64,000 nt of DNA from Botryococcus braunii (Eukaryota; Chlorophyta; Trebouxiophyceae): assembly GCA_002005505.1 (NCBI GenBank), contig MVGU01001523.1, positions 1 through 64,000 of the forward strand, written 5' to 3'. Below are positions 56,304-64,000 of this stretch, piece by piece. Position 1 is the first letter of the stretch; each line of letters starts with the position of its first letter. The notes below the pieces were generated by a model. It made no database searches. It worked only from the letters and a program-made list of their open reading frames with translations, and had not been told where the DNA came from. Position numbers and translations under genes: made by a program.

Positions 56304-58640
56304 CACTGCCAGCACAGCTCTCCTAGCACCATAGCTGCTGGTAGGTGCAAAAACCTCACCAACATCTATACCAGGAATCTGTCTGCAACCCTGGGCAACC
56401 AATCTTGCTTTAAACCGAGTGACATTCCCATGTGCATCGTTTTTTGTAGAAAAAATCCAATGAACAGGGATAACTTTCTGCCCATGGGTTCTTTCCACAT
56501 ACTGCATAACCTCATGGGTGTCTAAAAACTCCATCTCCTCTTGCATTGCCTGCTGCCAAAACTCCCACTGAGGTGAGCGCTGGGCTTCCCTCAAGTTTGA
56601 GGGCACGTGAACTTTTCCCAACCTGACAGAAGGTACACTCTGTACCTTATGCTGTGGTGCAGCAGGGCTGTCAGCCTTACTGGTGCTGTTCCCTTCTCTC
56701 TCTCTCTCTCTCTCCCTGGTTGCCAGAATAAGGTACATTATGTACCTTATGCTGGGACTGGGCAGTACTGCCGGGATTATCTGATTCCTTCTCAAGTCTC
56801 TCTCTCTCTCCTTGACTACTGGACTCATGTGCAGCACCCTTACATTCTCGCACCTTCCGCGATGCAGAGGGGAGCAGCAGCTCTCTCTCTCTCCTGGACT
56901 CACACTTGGGCACACTACCCAGACTTGCCTGAGCTGCGCCTACAATGTCAGCCTGCACACCATAAGCATGACTAGCCAGTGACTGGGATTGGGCACCAGC
57001 TTCCCCTACTGCTGGCATGTCTAACCCACTACTCTCATCTCTTACATCTGCACCGAACATAGCCTCGACTGTCTCAACCTGCCCCTGCATATCAGGAAGA
57101 CCAACCATGTTTGGCTCACTCACAATTGCCTGACCTGGGTCAGGGGCATGCAATGGGATGTCAGAATGCTCTTTCCTAGCCACGCGCTGTACATAACGCT
57201 GCTCCCTTGTAAGGGTGGTCCCTGGAGGAAGGGGAATTTGTGACTTCCCCTGCATTCGCAACCCCTCTTGTACCTTCTGCATTTTTTCTACCTGGGATTG
57301 AGTTTCTACACCCCCCCTGGCCAGATTCTGCATATGCTCAAGCACCGACCACGAGTGCTGAGATGGTTCTGGGGTCCCAACAGTAGAATCCAGGCTGGTG
57401 GGGGTTCCTTGGTCATGTGCTGCTATGGTCCCGTCTCCAAACTGATCCCCAGCACAAAGTCCAGAGGTCCCAGGAGCCCCAGTGGAAAGCGTCTCCACTC
57501 CATGGTCATCCTCCTCATCCCAGAACGTGGGTGGAGCAGCAGAGGGAATTGCTTGAGGCGTTGCCAGATTCTCAATGCCAAGGGGGGGTGATATCCTAGA
57601 ATCATAGACAGACCCAGGCTGGACCTTTGATAGACCCACTCTCTCAGCCCCCCTCAAGTGCTCGATAAAGCTGACGTCCCTACTCTCCTTCCACACTCCA
57701 TTCCCCACGTACACACGATACGCTTTAGACTGGGGACAATAACCAGTAAACATCCCAGGGATGGTCTTGGGCCCAAAAACAGACCTTTGGCCACTGGGAA
57801 TGTGCACATGGGCTACACAGCCAAACGTGCGCAGCACAGACACATCAGGTTTGACACCAAAGAATAATTCCATGGGGGTCAGGGACCTGCCTGCAGTAGG
57901 ACCCACATTGTAGAGGAGGGTAGCTGTCTCAAGCGCCTCCTTCCAAAGGGAAGGGTCTGCTGCAACATGGACCAACAGAGTCCTTGTTCGCTCCTTCAGG
58001 GTCCTATTCATCCTCTCCGCCACCCCATTCTGCTGAGGCGTGTAGGGCGCTGAGGACTCCATCTTAGTGCCCTGCTGAGCACAAAACTCTTTGCTCACAC
58101 ACTTCACAACCGTGCCTCGTTGGGTCTGCCAAAAACGGAGCAGGTCTATCACAGCCTTTGGGATGCAATCCTTTGACTTCACAGGCAGGGAGGCAACTTG
58201 GTGTGAACTTTCATCCACTACAGTGACCCAATATCGTTCACCTGTGATGGCAGGAGGTGATATGGGACCCACAGTATCCACATGGACTCTATCGAGTGGG
58301 TTATGTGCAGGCCTGGAAGATACATGGAAAGGAGGTCTGGAGTGTTTCCCTTGTATACACGATTCACAGTGCTTGGGGCACTCAGAGCAGGGAGCAAGGG
58401 AGATATTGATTCCTGTAACCAGATCTTCCTTGGAGAACCTCTGCATGCTGCTGGCACCAGGATGACCTAACCTAGCATGCCACAGAGATCTCTCGCTACA
58501 CACGTGTCCTTTCCTAAGATGAGACGCCTCAGCCATGTGATCAATATGTCTGCAGCCAACTTGCTGCCCTCTGACAGGACTAACAAACTCCAAAAAAATA
58601 GACCTCGTGCGCGGGTGATATCTCCACACCACCCTTCAGG
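56304..58640 (-). pseudogene. Copia F integrase, linker and N-terminal RT
   Basis: Minus strand. The integrase zinc site is LWHARLGHPG ... CESCIQGKHSRPPF. The first catalytic Asp is in RVHVDTVGPISPP. The sequence then reads VVKCVSKEFCAQQGTKM where B has a segment containing RSDRGTEF, so an in-frame deletion has removed the second catalytic Asp. QQNGVAERMNRTLKER remains. After the linker, the RT starts with WQQAMQEEMEFLDTHEV and KVIPVHWIFSTK and is cut by copia E after GARRAVLA. A frame change also occurs in the linker near 56700-56900. Confidence 0.92.
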
Positions 58641-59074
58641 TCCCTTCATGGCTGTGTAACCACCTGCAGTGTCAGTCGGGAAAGATGCTCCATCCTGAAT
58701 TGCACCAGTGACTGAAATGAGGTTGGTATGCGCAGAAGGAACACACTGCACATTGTGCAGCCAGAATACTTCGTGCCTTGCATTCACAAGGCATACAGAC
58801 CCAGATGCAATGATTCCTCCCTTGGCGTCTGAGGTTGCCAAGTGCAGAGGAAGAGGCTGTCCATGCATAACTGGATTATGGAGCAATGAGAGATCATTTA
58901 CTATATGCACAGAGGCACCACTATCTATTAACCAAGATGTGCTGCTAGCTCCATGCGAAGTTGGGGCAAGCACATTGAGAGAGATAAACATCGCCTCACC
59001 AGAAGGAGGGGGTGGAGGTGGTAAATGCCACCCCGGAAACGTGTGTTGACTTGTTGGATAGTTATATGCTGAAG
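58600..59074 (-). pseudogene. Copia F protease region
   Basis: The Pro-rich linker FPGWHLPPPPPP is followed by SWLIDSGASVHIVND and NVQCVPSAHTNLISV, the retropepsin core. A one-base change in the T-run near 58598 shifts the frame before the integrase. The upstream gag is absent because copia G inserted at 59075. Confidence 0.88.
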
Positions 59075-59775
59075 TGTAAAAGGTTATGGGCAGTGGCGTA
59101 TCCTGTAAGCAAGCAGACAGGTCGTAAGTTCGTGCCTCTCCAGCTACAGTCCTTGACGACTGTCTGCTCTTTAGACACATGCAACTGCATGAACAAGACT
59201 GGCATCCTTATGTGCCCAGTATCTTTCCAAACCAGTTCCGTTACATGTTGATCTGTCAATGAGCATCTACACACGGATAAGCTCCTGACGGCTGAAAGCA
59301 AGTACCTTCCTATACTCAATCAAGACTCCGTCCCTTAGCTGTTTGGGAGACTTGATTGTCCACTAAGATGGTTCACTTACAAACAAGCAATCAAACATGA
59401 ACACATTACCAATACACACCCTGCGTCACCGCACCTGTAAGCAAGCAGACAGGTCGTAAGTTCGTGCCTCTCCAGCTACAGTCCTTGACGACTGTCTGCT
59501 CTTTAGACACATGCAACTGCATGAACAAGACTGGCATCCTTATGTGCCCAGTATCTTTCCAAACCAGTTGCTCGACTATGCGGTGATCGCAGCTTTAATA
59601 GTCCTTTCACACTAACGCGTAATCTAAATCAGATTGTACCTTATGTTCGAAATAGACCTCCTCCGAACGTGTCTTGAGGTACCTTATGTGGATAGTGGAC
59701 CCGTATCCTAATAATGTACATTTGAAGATCATCTAAAGCACAAGGCATTCTATAATGTATGTTCACAACTCAACA
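59075..59775 (-). repeat. Copia G 3' LTR
   Basis: 701 bp, minus orientation, with both R blocks (about 59435-59569 and 59103-59237 in window coordinates). It carries the ten bases missing from the B 3' LTR. Confidence 0.93.
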
Positions 59776-59795
59776 CTTCCCCTTGCCTGCATGCT

Positions 59796-60557
59796 TTATG
59801 TGTATCTTCTCAAACCTAGTGAATCACGATGACCAACAAACACGGGCTTAGCAAGTGGCTTGGTCATAATGTCAGCCACATTTCGAGCAGATTCTACATA
59901 GATGATATCTACCTGCCCAAGTGCCATAGCTTCCCTAGCATAGTGGAAGCTTACTGCAACATGCTTTGTGAATTTGGAATAAAGGGGGTTCCGTAAATTG
60001 GAAATGCATCCTTGGTTGTCACAGAAAATTTTGACCCTCCAAGGTGCAGCTCCAATCTCTTCCAAGAAGCCCCTAAGCCAGTTGGCTTCCTTCACAAAAT
60101 GGCCGGCTGCCATAAACTCGGCTTGCACAGTTGAGGTAGCAACTGAGCTCTGCTTCTTGCTTCCCCAAACCACGGCACTACCATAGACTGATAGAACATA
60201 GCCAGTGGTGGAATACCTGTGGTCCAGGTCCCCAGCATAGTCGGCATCAACATAGCCTTCTAGCTCAGGCCCCTTTCCACCCAGAGTAAGAGCTAATTCT
60301 CTCGTATCTCTCAAGTACTTCAGCACTCGAATGGCCTCATTCCAGTGTGAGGTAGTGGGTGTCATTCTATACCTTGACAACACTCCAACAGCCTGAGAAA
60401 TGTCAGGCCGGGTCGTATTGGCAATATATAGCAACGATCCAATCAACTCACAGTACCGATGACCAGGTGGCAGTGGGGTACCTGCCCCATGTGATAAACC
60501 ATCTGAGGACTCGGGTCTGCTGCTAGCCACGAAGTCCTTGGACATGGGGGTATCAAC
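59796..60557 (-). pseudogene. Copia G RT C-terminus and RNase H (truncated by D)
   Basis: Open from the D junction to the stop at 59796. It has [51 protein letters not shown] and NVADIMTKPL. The protein is almost identical to B and F. No internal lesion is visible, so the break is solely the insertion of copia D. Confidence 0.93.
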
Positions 60558-60558
60558 C

Positions 60559-61250
60559 TGTTGTATTGGATGAGTTATTTATGCCTTTCCCTCAGTGGAG
60601 TAATAGTGGCTATTCCGTCAGTGACAATAATAAATGACTAATATGGGCGAAACTACAAAGACTTCGTAGTTAGGAACAATTTGAATGAAGATAAAGATAA
60701 CGCAAGTTACAGACACGTTTAGTGCAGGAAGGTAGTGGTGCTAGCACGGAGAGGCAAGGCACTTGTTTGGGACTACACAAGCACTCCGGGTGTTTCCTTA
60801 AAGTTGCCCAATCAGTCCTTGATTGTTCATGTTCTAGACTCTACTCTTCGTCGCACAGTAGAGCGAACTTTGACTCACACCCTCCGTGCCGCCACTGCAC
60901 AGGTAACGTGATTGTGAATAGATTGGGAGATTTGAGGCTTTGTTGACCTTAGTATTTCGTGTTATGTGTATGTGCTTGGCTATCTTATCATCGGACAATG
61001 AGATTGATCCTTTCTGAGTACGTACCAGTTAGGGTAGTTTGAATGCCGTTGTTAAGAGAGAGCAAGTGAGCAATTGTAATAGACTTGTTTGGGACTACAC
61101 AAGCACTCCGGGTGTTTCCTTAAAGTTGCCCAATCAGTCCTTGATTGTTCATGTTCTAGACTCTACTCTTCGTCGCACAGTAGAGCGAACTTTGACTCAC
61201 ACCCTCCGTGCCGCCACTGCACAGGAATACGCCAAGCCCATAACCTAACA
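60559..61250 (+). repeat. Copia D 5' LTR with R1-spacer-R2 duplication
   Basis: R1 is 60761-60902 and R2 is 61083-61224, 142 bp each and apparently identical. R1 is followed by cag|gtaacg. The 180-bp spacer ends in tgtaatag before R2. R2 is followed by cag|gaatacgcc. R is recognisably homologous to that of copia C. Confidence 0.92.
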
Positions 61251-61267
61251 GGTTATGGGCCCACCAC
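61251..61267 (+). other. Copia D primer-binding site, half-tRNA type
   Basis: ggttatgggcccaccac is complementary over 17 bases to the anticodon arm of plant initiator tRNA-Met. The LTR end contains the inverted copy gcccataacc at 61236-61245, giving a 10-bp stem with a 5-base loop across the LTR/PBS junction. Confidence 0.88.
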
Positions 61268-61316
61268 TCTCCCGTTGAGTGTGGGTGGCTCTGTAGACGG
61301 AGGAAGACAACCGTGA

Positions 61317-61814
61317 ATGGCTAAGAAACGCCGCTCGAAGCAGACGGCAAGAAAAACTACCTGTGTCAACGTTCCTGCTCACCTGAGGACTGGACCTCCC
61401 TCGTACAACGATCGAATCAAGGCTGGGGGACCTCGAGGAGAACGTACACCGGACGAGCGAGCCCTCATTGTCAAAAACTACGTTCTTCATCTGTACGCTG
61501 GACGCCCGCTTCCTCTGCCATCGTGGTTTGCGGACAGATTCCCTGTGTATCCAGCTTGTAAATTCACCCCGTGGGAGATTTCGTTTGTGAATCTTGAGCC
61601 TGGGTTCATCACGAAGGCTAAGTTCCTGAAGTATTGGCGTACCATTGTTTGGCTGAACAGAGAGCAGGAAACAGCCGAAATTGCAGCGTACAACTCAGTG
61701 GAGTTAGCATTGTCCACAATCCCAGTAGCTGCTTTCAAAGACACCCTGTCTCTGAGTGTTCGATGTGAAGCTGACTGGGAGACGGAGTCAGACAGTGACC
61801 AGTCCGTTGGTTGA
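61317..61814 (+). CDS. Copia D ORF0, 165 aa
   Basis: The first ATG after the PBS (MAKKRRSKQTARK) gives a basic N-terminus, then PPSYNDRIKAGG, TPDERALIVKNYV, WFADRFPVYPACKFTPWEI and EPGFITKAKF, and an acidic tail (ETESDSDQSVG). It is homologous over most of its length to the split ORF0 of copia C. Its upkeep in two diverged elements suggests a conserved function. No known domain is recognised. It ends 46 bp before the gag ATG, so gag would be the second cistron on an unspliced RNA. It might act in packaging, nuclear transport or targeting, but that is a guess. Confidence 0.75.
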   Translation: MAKKRRSKQTARKTTCVNVPAHLRTGPPSYNDRIKAGGPRGERTPDERALIVKNYVLHLYAGRPLPLPSWFADRFPVYPACKFTPWEISFVNLEPGFITKAKFLKYWRTIVWLNREQETAEIAAYNSVELALSTIPVAAFKDTLSLSVRCEADWETESDSDQSVG

Positions 61815-61860
61815 GATGACTGTCTGAATGTTTTCTTGATAATCGTATAGAGTGCAGACA

Positions 61861-62691
61861 ATGACATCGAAGAAGAAGGGGCAGTCAACAAGTGGGGCGT
61901 CAACCTCAAGCAGCGAGACCACCACCTCTACACCTGTTCGAGAACCCTGCACCCCAAGTACATCAAGAGGGGAAGGTGATGTTTTGCCAAAAGTTATTCC
62001 AACTCAGGTTAAAGTTCACATCAAACTGAGGGACAAGGGACATAATATTCTGATCTGGAAGAGTGCTTATTTGGCAGCCAATGAGGCTAAGGGGTCCCTT
62101 CCTGCAGTGCTAGAGGCCATGCCTGGGACATTGCATGATGCAGCAGCTCTGTTACTGTTGTATGAATCTGTGCCTGAGGAGTGGCAGGGAGAACTGGCAG
62201 AACTGGGATCTGCATATGATGCTTATGAGTACATATGCAGGAAATTCATAGGTGGACATAATCTTCAGGCAAACATGGACTGGCTACAAGAAATGGGTCA
62301 AGGGATGCGACATGATGAAACAATTTCACAATACGTGAATCGCATGCTCAATCTCAAAGCCTGCCTCCACAGAAATAATCATCATCTGATGGATGGCTTT
62401 GTAGCGACCCAAATAGTGCAGGGTCTCCCAGAGGCAGCTAAGGAGCCCGGCAGCCTGTCCACAGCCGTCGCATATCCACTCAACAAACTGGCTGAATTAC
62501 TACGTACCACTGCAGCTGCCCTGGGCTTTGATGAGACAGCTCCCCGCCAGCCCAGAGTCCTGGCCATCACCCCAAGCACTAGTGGAGCCAGCAACCCGCC
62601 AGCAGCAAGTGCAGCAACTGCTCAGCAGTCTTCTAGTGCATCTGATTCCAAGGGAGTTTGCAACTACTGCAATAAAAAGGGCCATTATTGA
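61861..62691 (+). pseudogene. Copia D gag, stopped inside the zinc knuckle
   Basis: The frame starts at ATG 61861. The capsid region is similar to C gag (LLLYESVPEEWQGEL, MRHDETISQYVNRML). The zinc knuckle reads CNYCNKKGHY and then TGA at 62689-62691, where C has Trp (GHFWRDC). The same frame continues with RDC. One G-to-A change therefore separates gag from pol and removes the last knuckle Cys from gag. Confidence 0.9.
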
Positions 62692-63714
62692 AGAGACTGC
62701 AGAAAGAGGCGCAGGGACGAGGAGACCCAGAGGAACGTGGTGGCAGCTGTCCAACAGCTGCAAGGCATGTGGCCTCAGGGCCAGCCACCTATGGGTGGAC
62801 ACCATCCTCCAGTAGCCCAATTGGCCCATCATGGTGCAGATGCCTTCTCTGCTTGGTTCCAGCCTCCTGCTCCACCTCCACCTCCTCCTGAAGGTATGCT
62901 GTACACAATATCTCACAATGTCCTGGACAGTACGATCAGTAAACCCTTACAGCACTCCTGGCTGGTTGACAGTGGGGCCTCGGTCCACCTAGTAAATGAC
63001 GTGGCATTGCTGCATAACCCTATCATCCATGCCAAACCAATTCCCCTGCACTTGGCCACCTCTGATGCCACTGGGTGTATTATTGCATCTGGGTCAGTCT
63101 GCATTTTGAGCCCGCAACGCATTCCCCTCTGGATCCATCATGTGCAGTGTGTCCCTTCAGCTACCACGAACATCCTGTCAGTATCTGCTGCCCTTAGGGA
63201 TGGTGCAGTATTCCAAACAGACAATGTGGGTGCCTTTTCGTATGTCAGTGGACCAAACCACTGGAGAGCTCAGGTCACTGCAGAGATGGGACTGTACTAC
63301 ATTCATAGTGTAGTTGCAGTGAGAGGGACCAGCACATCAAAGCATGCAGCCAGTGCAACCAAACAGCTAAAATCCAGTATCTTATCACACAGCTGTGCCA
63401 AACGTTACTTGTGGCATAGCAGAATGGGACACCCTGGAGAAACGTGGATGCAGCGTCTTGCTAAGGAGAACCTGGTGACTGGGATTGACACCTCCCTCTC
63501 TCCCTGCACTGATTGCCCGGTACACTGTGAAGCGTGTATTGAAGGAAAGACTGCCAGACCCTCTTTCGGAATCAGTACCAGACCTGCCTTGGAACCTCTG
63601 GATCGAGTACACATAGATACTGTGGGTCCTATTACACCTGCAGCCATTACTGGTGAACGTTTGTGGGTTACTGTACTGGATGAAGCCTCTCAGTGGAAGC
63701 AGTTATTCCAGTAA
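62692..63714 (+). CDS. Copia D linker, protease and integrase N-terminal part
   Basis: This is the same frame as gag. A Pro-rich linker (PPAPPPPPPEG) is followed by retropepsin SWLVDSGASVHLVNDV, the integrase zinc site LWHSRMGHPG to CEACIEGKTARPSF, and the first catalytic Asp in RVHIDTVGPITPAA. The frame ends at TAA 63712-63714 because a base is missing near 63692 compared with C (EASGWKAV against EASQWKQL). In a full element this continues into the rest of integrase and RT. Confidence 0.9.
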   Translation, partial: RDCRKRRRDEETQRNVVAAVQQLQGMWPQGQPPMGGHHPPVAQLAHHGADAFSAWFQPPAPPPPPPEGMLYTISHNVLDSTISKPLQHSWLVDSGASVHLVNDVALLHNPIIHAKPIPLHLATSDATGCIIASGSVCILSPQRIPLWIHHVQCVPSATTNILSVSAALRDGAVFQTDNVGAFSYVSGPNHWRAQVTAEMGLYYIHSVVAVRGTSTSKHAASATKQLKSSILSHSCAKRYLWHSRMGHPGETWMQRLAKENLVTGIDTSLSPCTDCPVHCEACIEGKTARPSFGISTRPALEPLDRVHIDTVGPITPAAITGERLWVTVLDEASQWKQLFQ

Positions 63715-64000
63715 AGTCCAAAGACACCATCAGTGCAGCTGTCAGGGACTTACTTGTTTACTGGCAGACGCAACGAAAAACCACTGTGAAGTGTGTCAGA
63801 TGTGACAGAGGAACTGAATTTATTAATGCCGGTTCAAGGAGTTCTGTGCCTCCCGGGACTAAGCTGGAGACCTTGCCCCTACACCCCAGCAGAATGGGCA
63901 CTGAACGAGCCAACCGAACCTGAAGGAAAGAACCCGGACTATCCTGGCCTTTGCTGCTGCCAGTCCCCCTCTGGAAGAAGCCTGGAGACAGCATGCACCT
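63693..64000 (+). pseudogene. Copia D integrase core, multiply frameshifted
   Basis: It contains KSKDTISAAVRDLLVYW and RCDRGTEFINA, but then loses frame repeatedly. Aligned with C (30215-30330), this stretch has several one- and two-base deletions within 150 bases (near 63834, 63850, 63878, 63889 and 63920). The density of small deletions differs sharply from the well-preserved sequence before it. Confidence 0.85.

Larger units (their letters stand above)
46807..59074 (-). mobile_element. Copia element F (minus strand), interrupted by E; 5' part outside window
   Basis: The 3' LTR is 46807-47172, preceded by probable TSD ccagt (46802-46806) in exon 3 of the inverted gene copy. Coding sequence on the minus strand runs 59074 to 56304, then resumes at 48462 to 47193 after copia E. 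At 59075 copia G is inserted. The gag and 5' LTR of F would lie beyond G and D, past 64000. F is closely related to B in protein but has a different, shorter LTR. Confidence 0.88.
59075..60558 (-). mobile_element. Copia element G (minus strand), 3' part; interrupted by copia D
   Basis: The 3' LTR 59075-59775 (701 bp) is nearly identical to the B LTRs. The probable TSD is tgaag (59070-59074). The internal part 59776-60558 stops abruptly inside RT, where copia D begins with TGTTGTATTGG. The remainder of G should reappear after the 3' end of D, outside this window. Near-identity to B suggests one recently active family. Confidence 0.92.
60559..64000 (+). mobile_element. Copia element D (Ty1/copia), 5' part, runs off the window
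   Basis: The 5' LTR is 60559-61250 (692 bp). It is followed by the PBS, ORF0, gag, protease and part of integrase. The probable TSD is caacc (60554-60558). It is related to copia C in LTR layout, ORF0, gag and pol. The 3' half and 3' LTR lie beyond 64000. Confidence 0.93.

Overview
This is a eukaryotic nuclear window, almost certainly plant or green-algal. It has spliceosomal (GT-AG) introns, very long GT/CT microsatellites, Ty1/copia and Ty3/gypsy retrotransposons and a hAT DNA transposon. Three copia primer-binding sites match the anticodon arm of plant-type initiator tRNA-Met, and TGTAA (a green-algal poly(A) signal) recurs at one fixed place in four LTR families. A streptophyte alga such as Chara is my best guess, but I could not test it. 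No conventional host metabolic gene is recognisable.

Layout. 1-8.7 kb: low-complexity sequence with a diverged tandem duplication (about 428-3325 and 3326-5775) and microsatellites. 8.7-14.8 kb: a multi-exon DUF6729/DDE transposase-like gene (seven joined exons at 9327-13766, one in-frame stop), followed by a short repeated exon at 14.18, 14.67 and 34.51 kb and a Cys-rich terminal exon ending at 38100. An 18.8 kb nest has split this region. Copia element C (15497-34275, TSD ctttc) carries a hAT element (16494-21601) in its ORF0 and a Ty3/gypsy element (23111-29384, minus strand, TSD cctgg) at its gag/protease boundary. 38.7-46.8 kb: an inverted partial second copy of the DUF6729 gene, split by copia B (39084-46139, TSD cagac) and cut again by copia F. 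46.8-64 kb: minus-strand copia F (from 46807) is interrupted by copia E (48463-56303, TSD cactg), which is intact, and by minus-strand copia G (from 59075). G is in turn interrupted by copia D (60559 to the window edge).

How the parts work together. Each copia element encodes gag, aspartic protease, integrase, reverse transcriptase and RNase H in one frame. C and D also share a small upstream ORF0, and E has a larger unrelated ORF0 that overlaps gag-pol. Only E looks fully open; the others carry stops, frameshifts or catalytic deletions.

Most interesting signal. The LTRs of copia B, C, D and E all contain a tandem block, R1-spacer-R2. R1 ends in CAG|GT, and the spacer ends in TGTAA plus 2-5 bases just before R2. 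In E, R2 is exactly R1 with two GT-AG introns (105 and 109 bp) removed, so the LTR carries an unspliced and a spliced copy of its own leader side by side. The elements also use an internal half-tRNA-type primer site, and in B and D the end of U5 forms a 10-bp palindrome with it that copies the tRNA anticodon arm.
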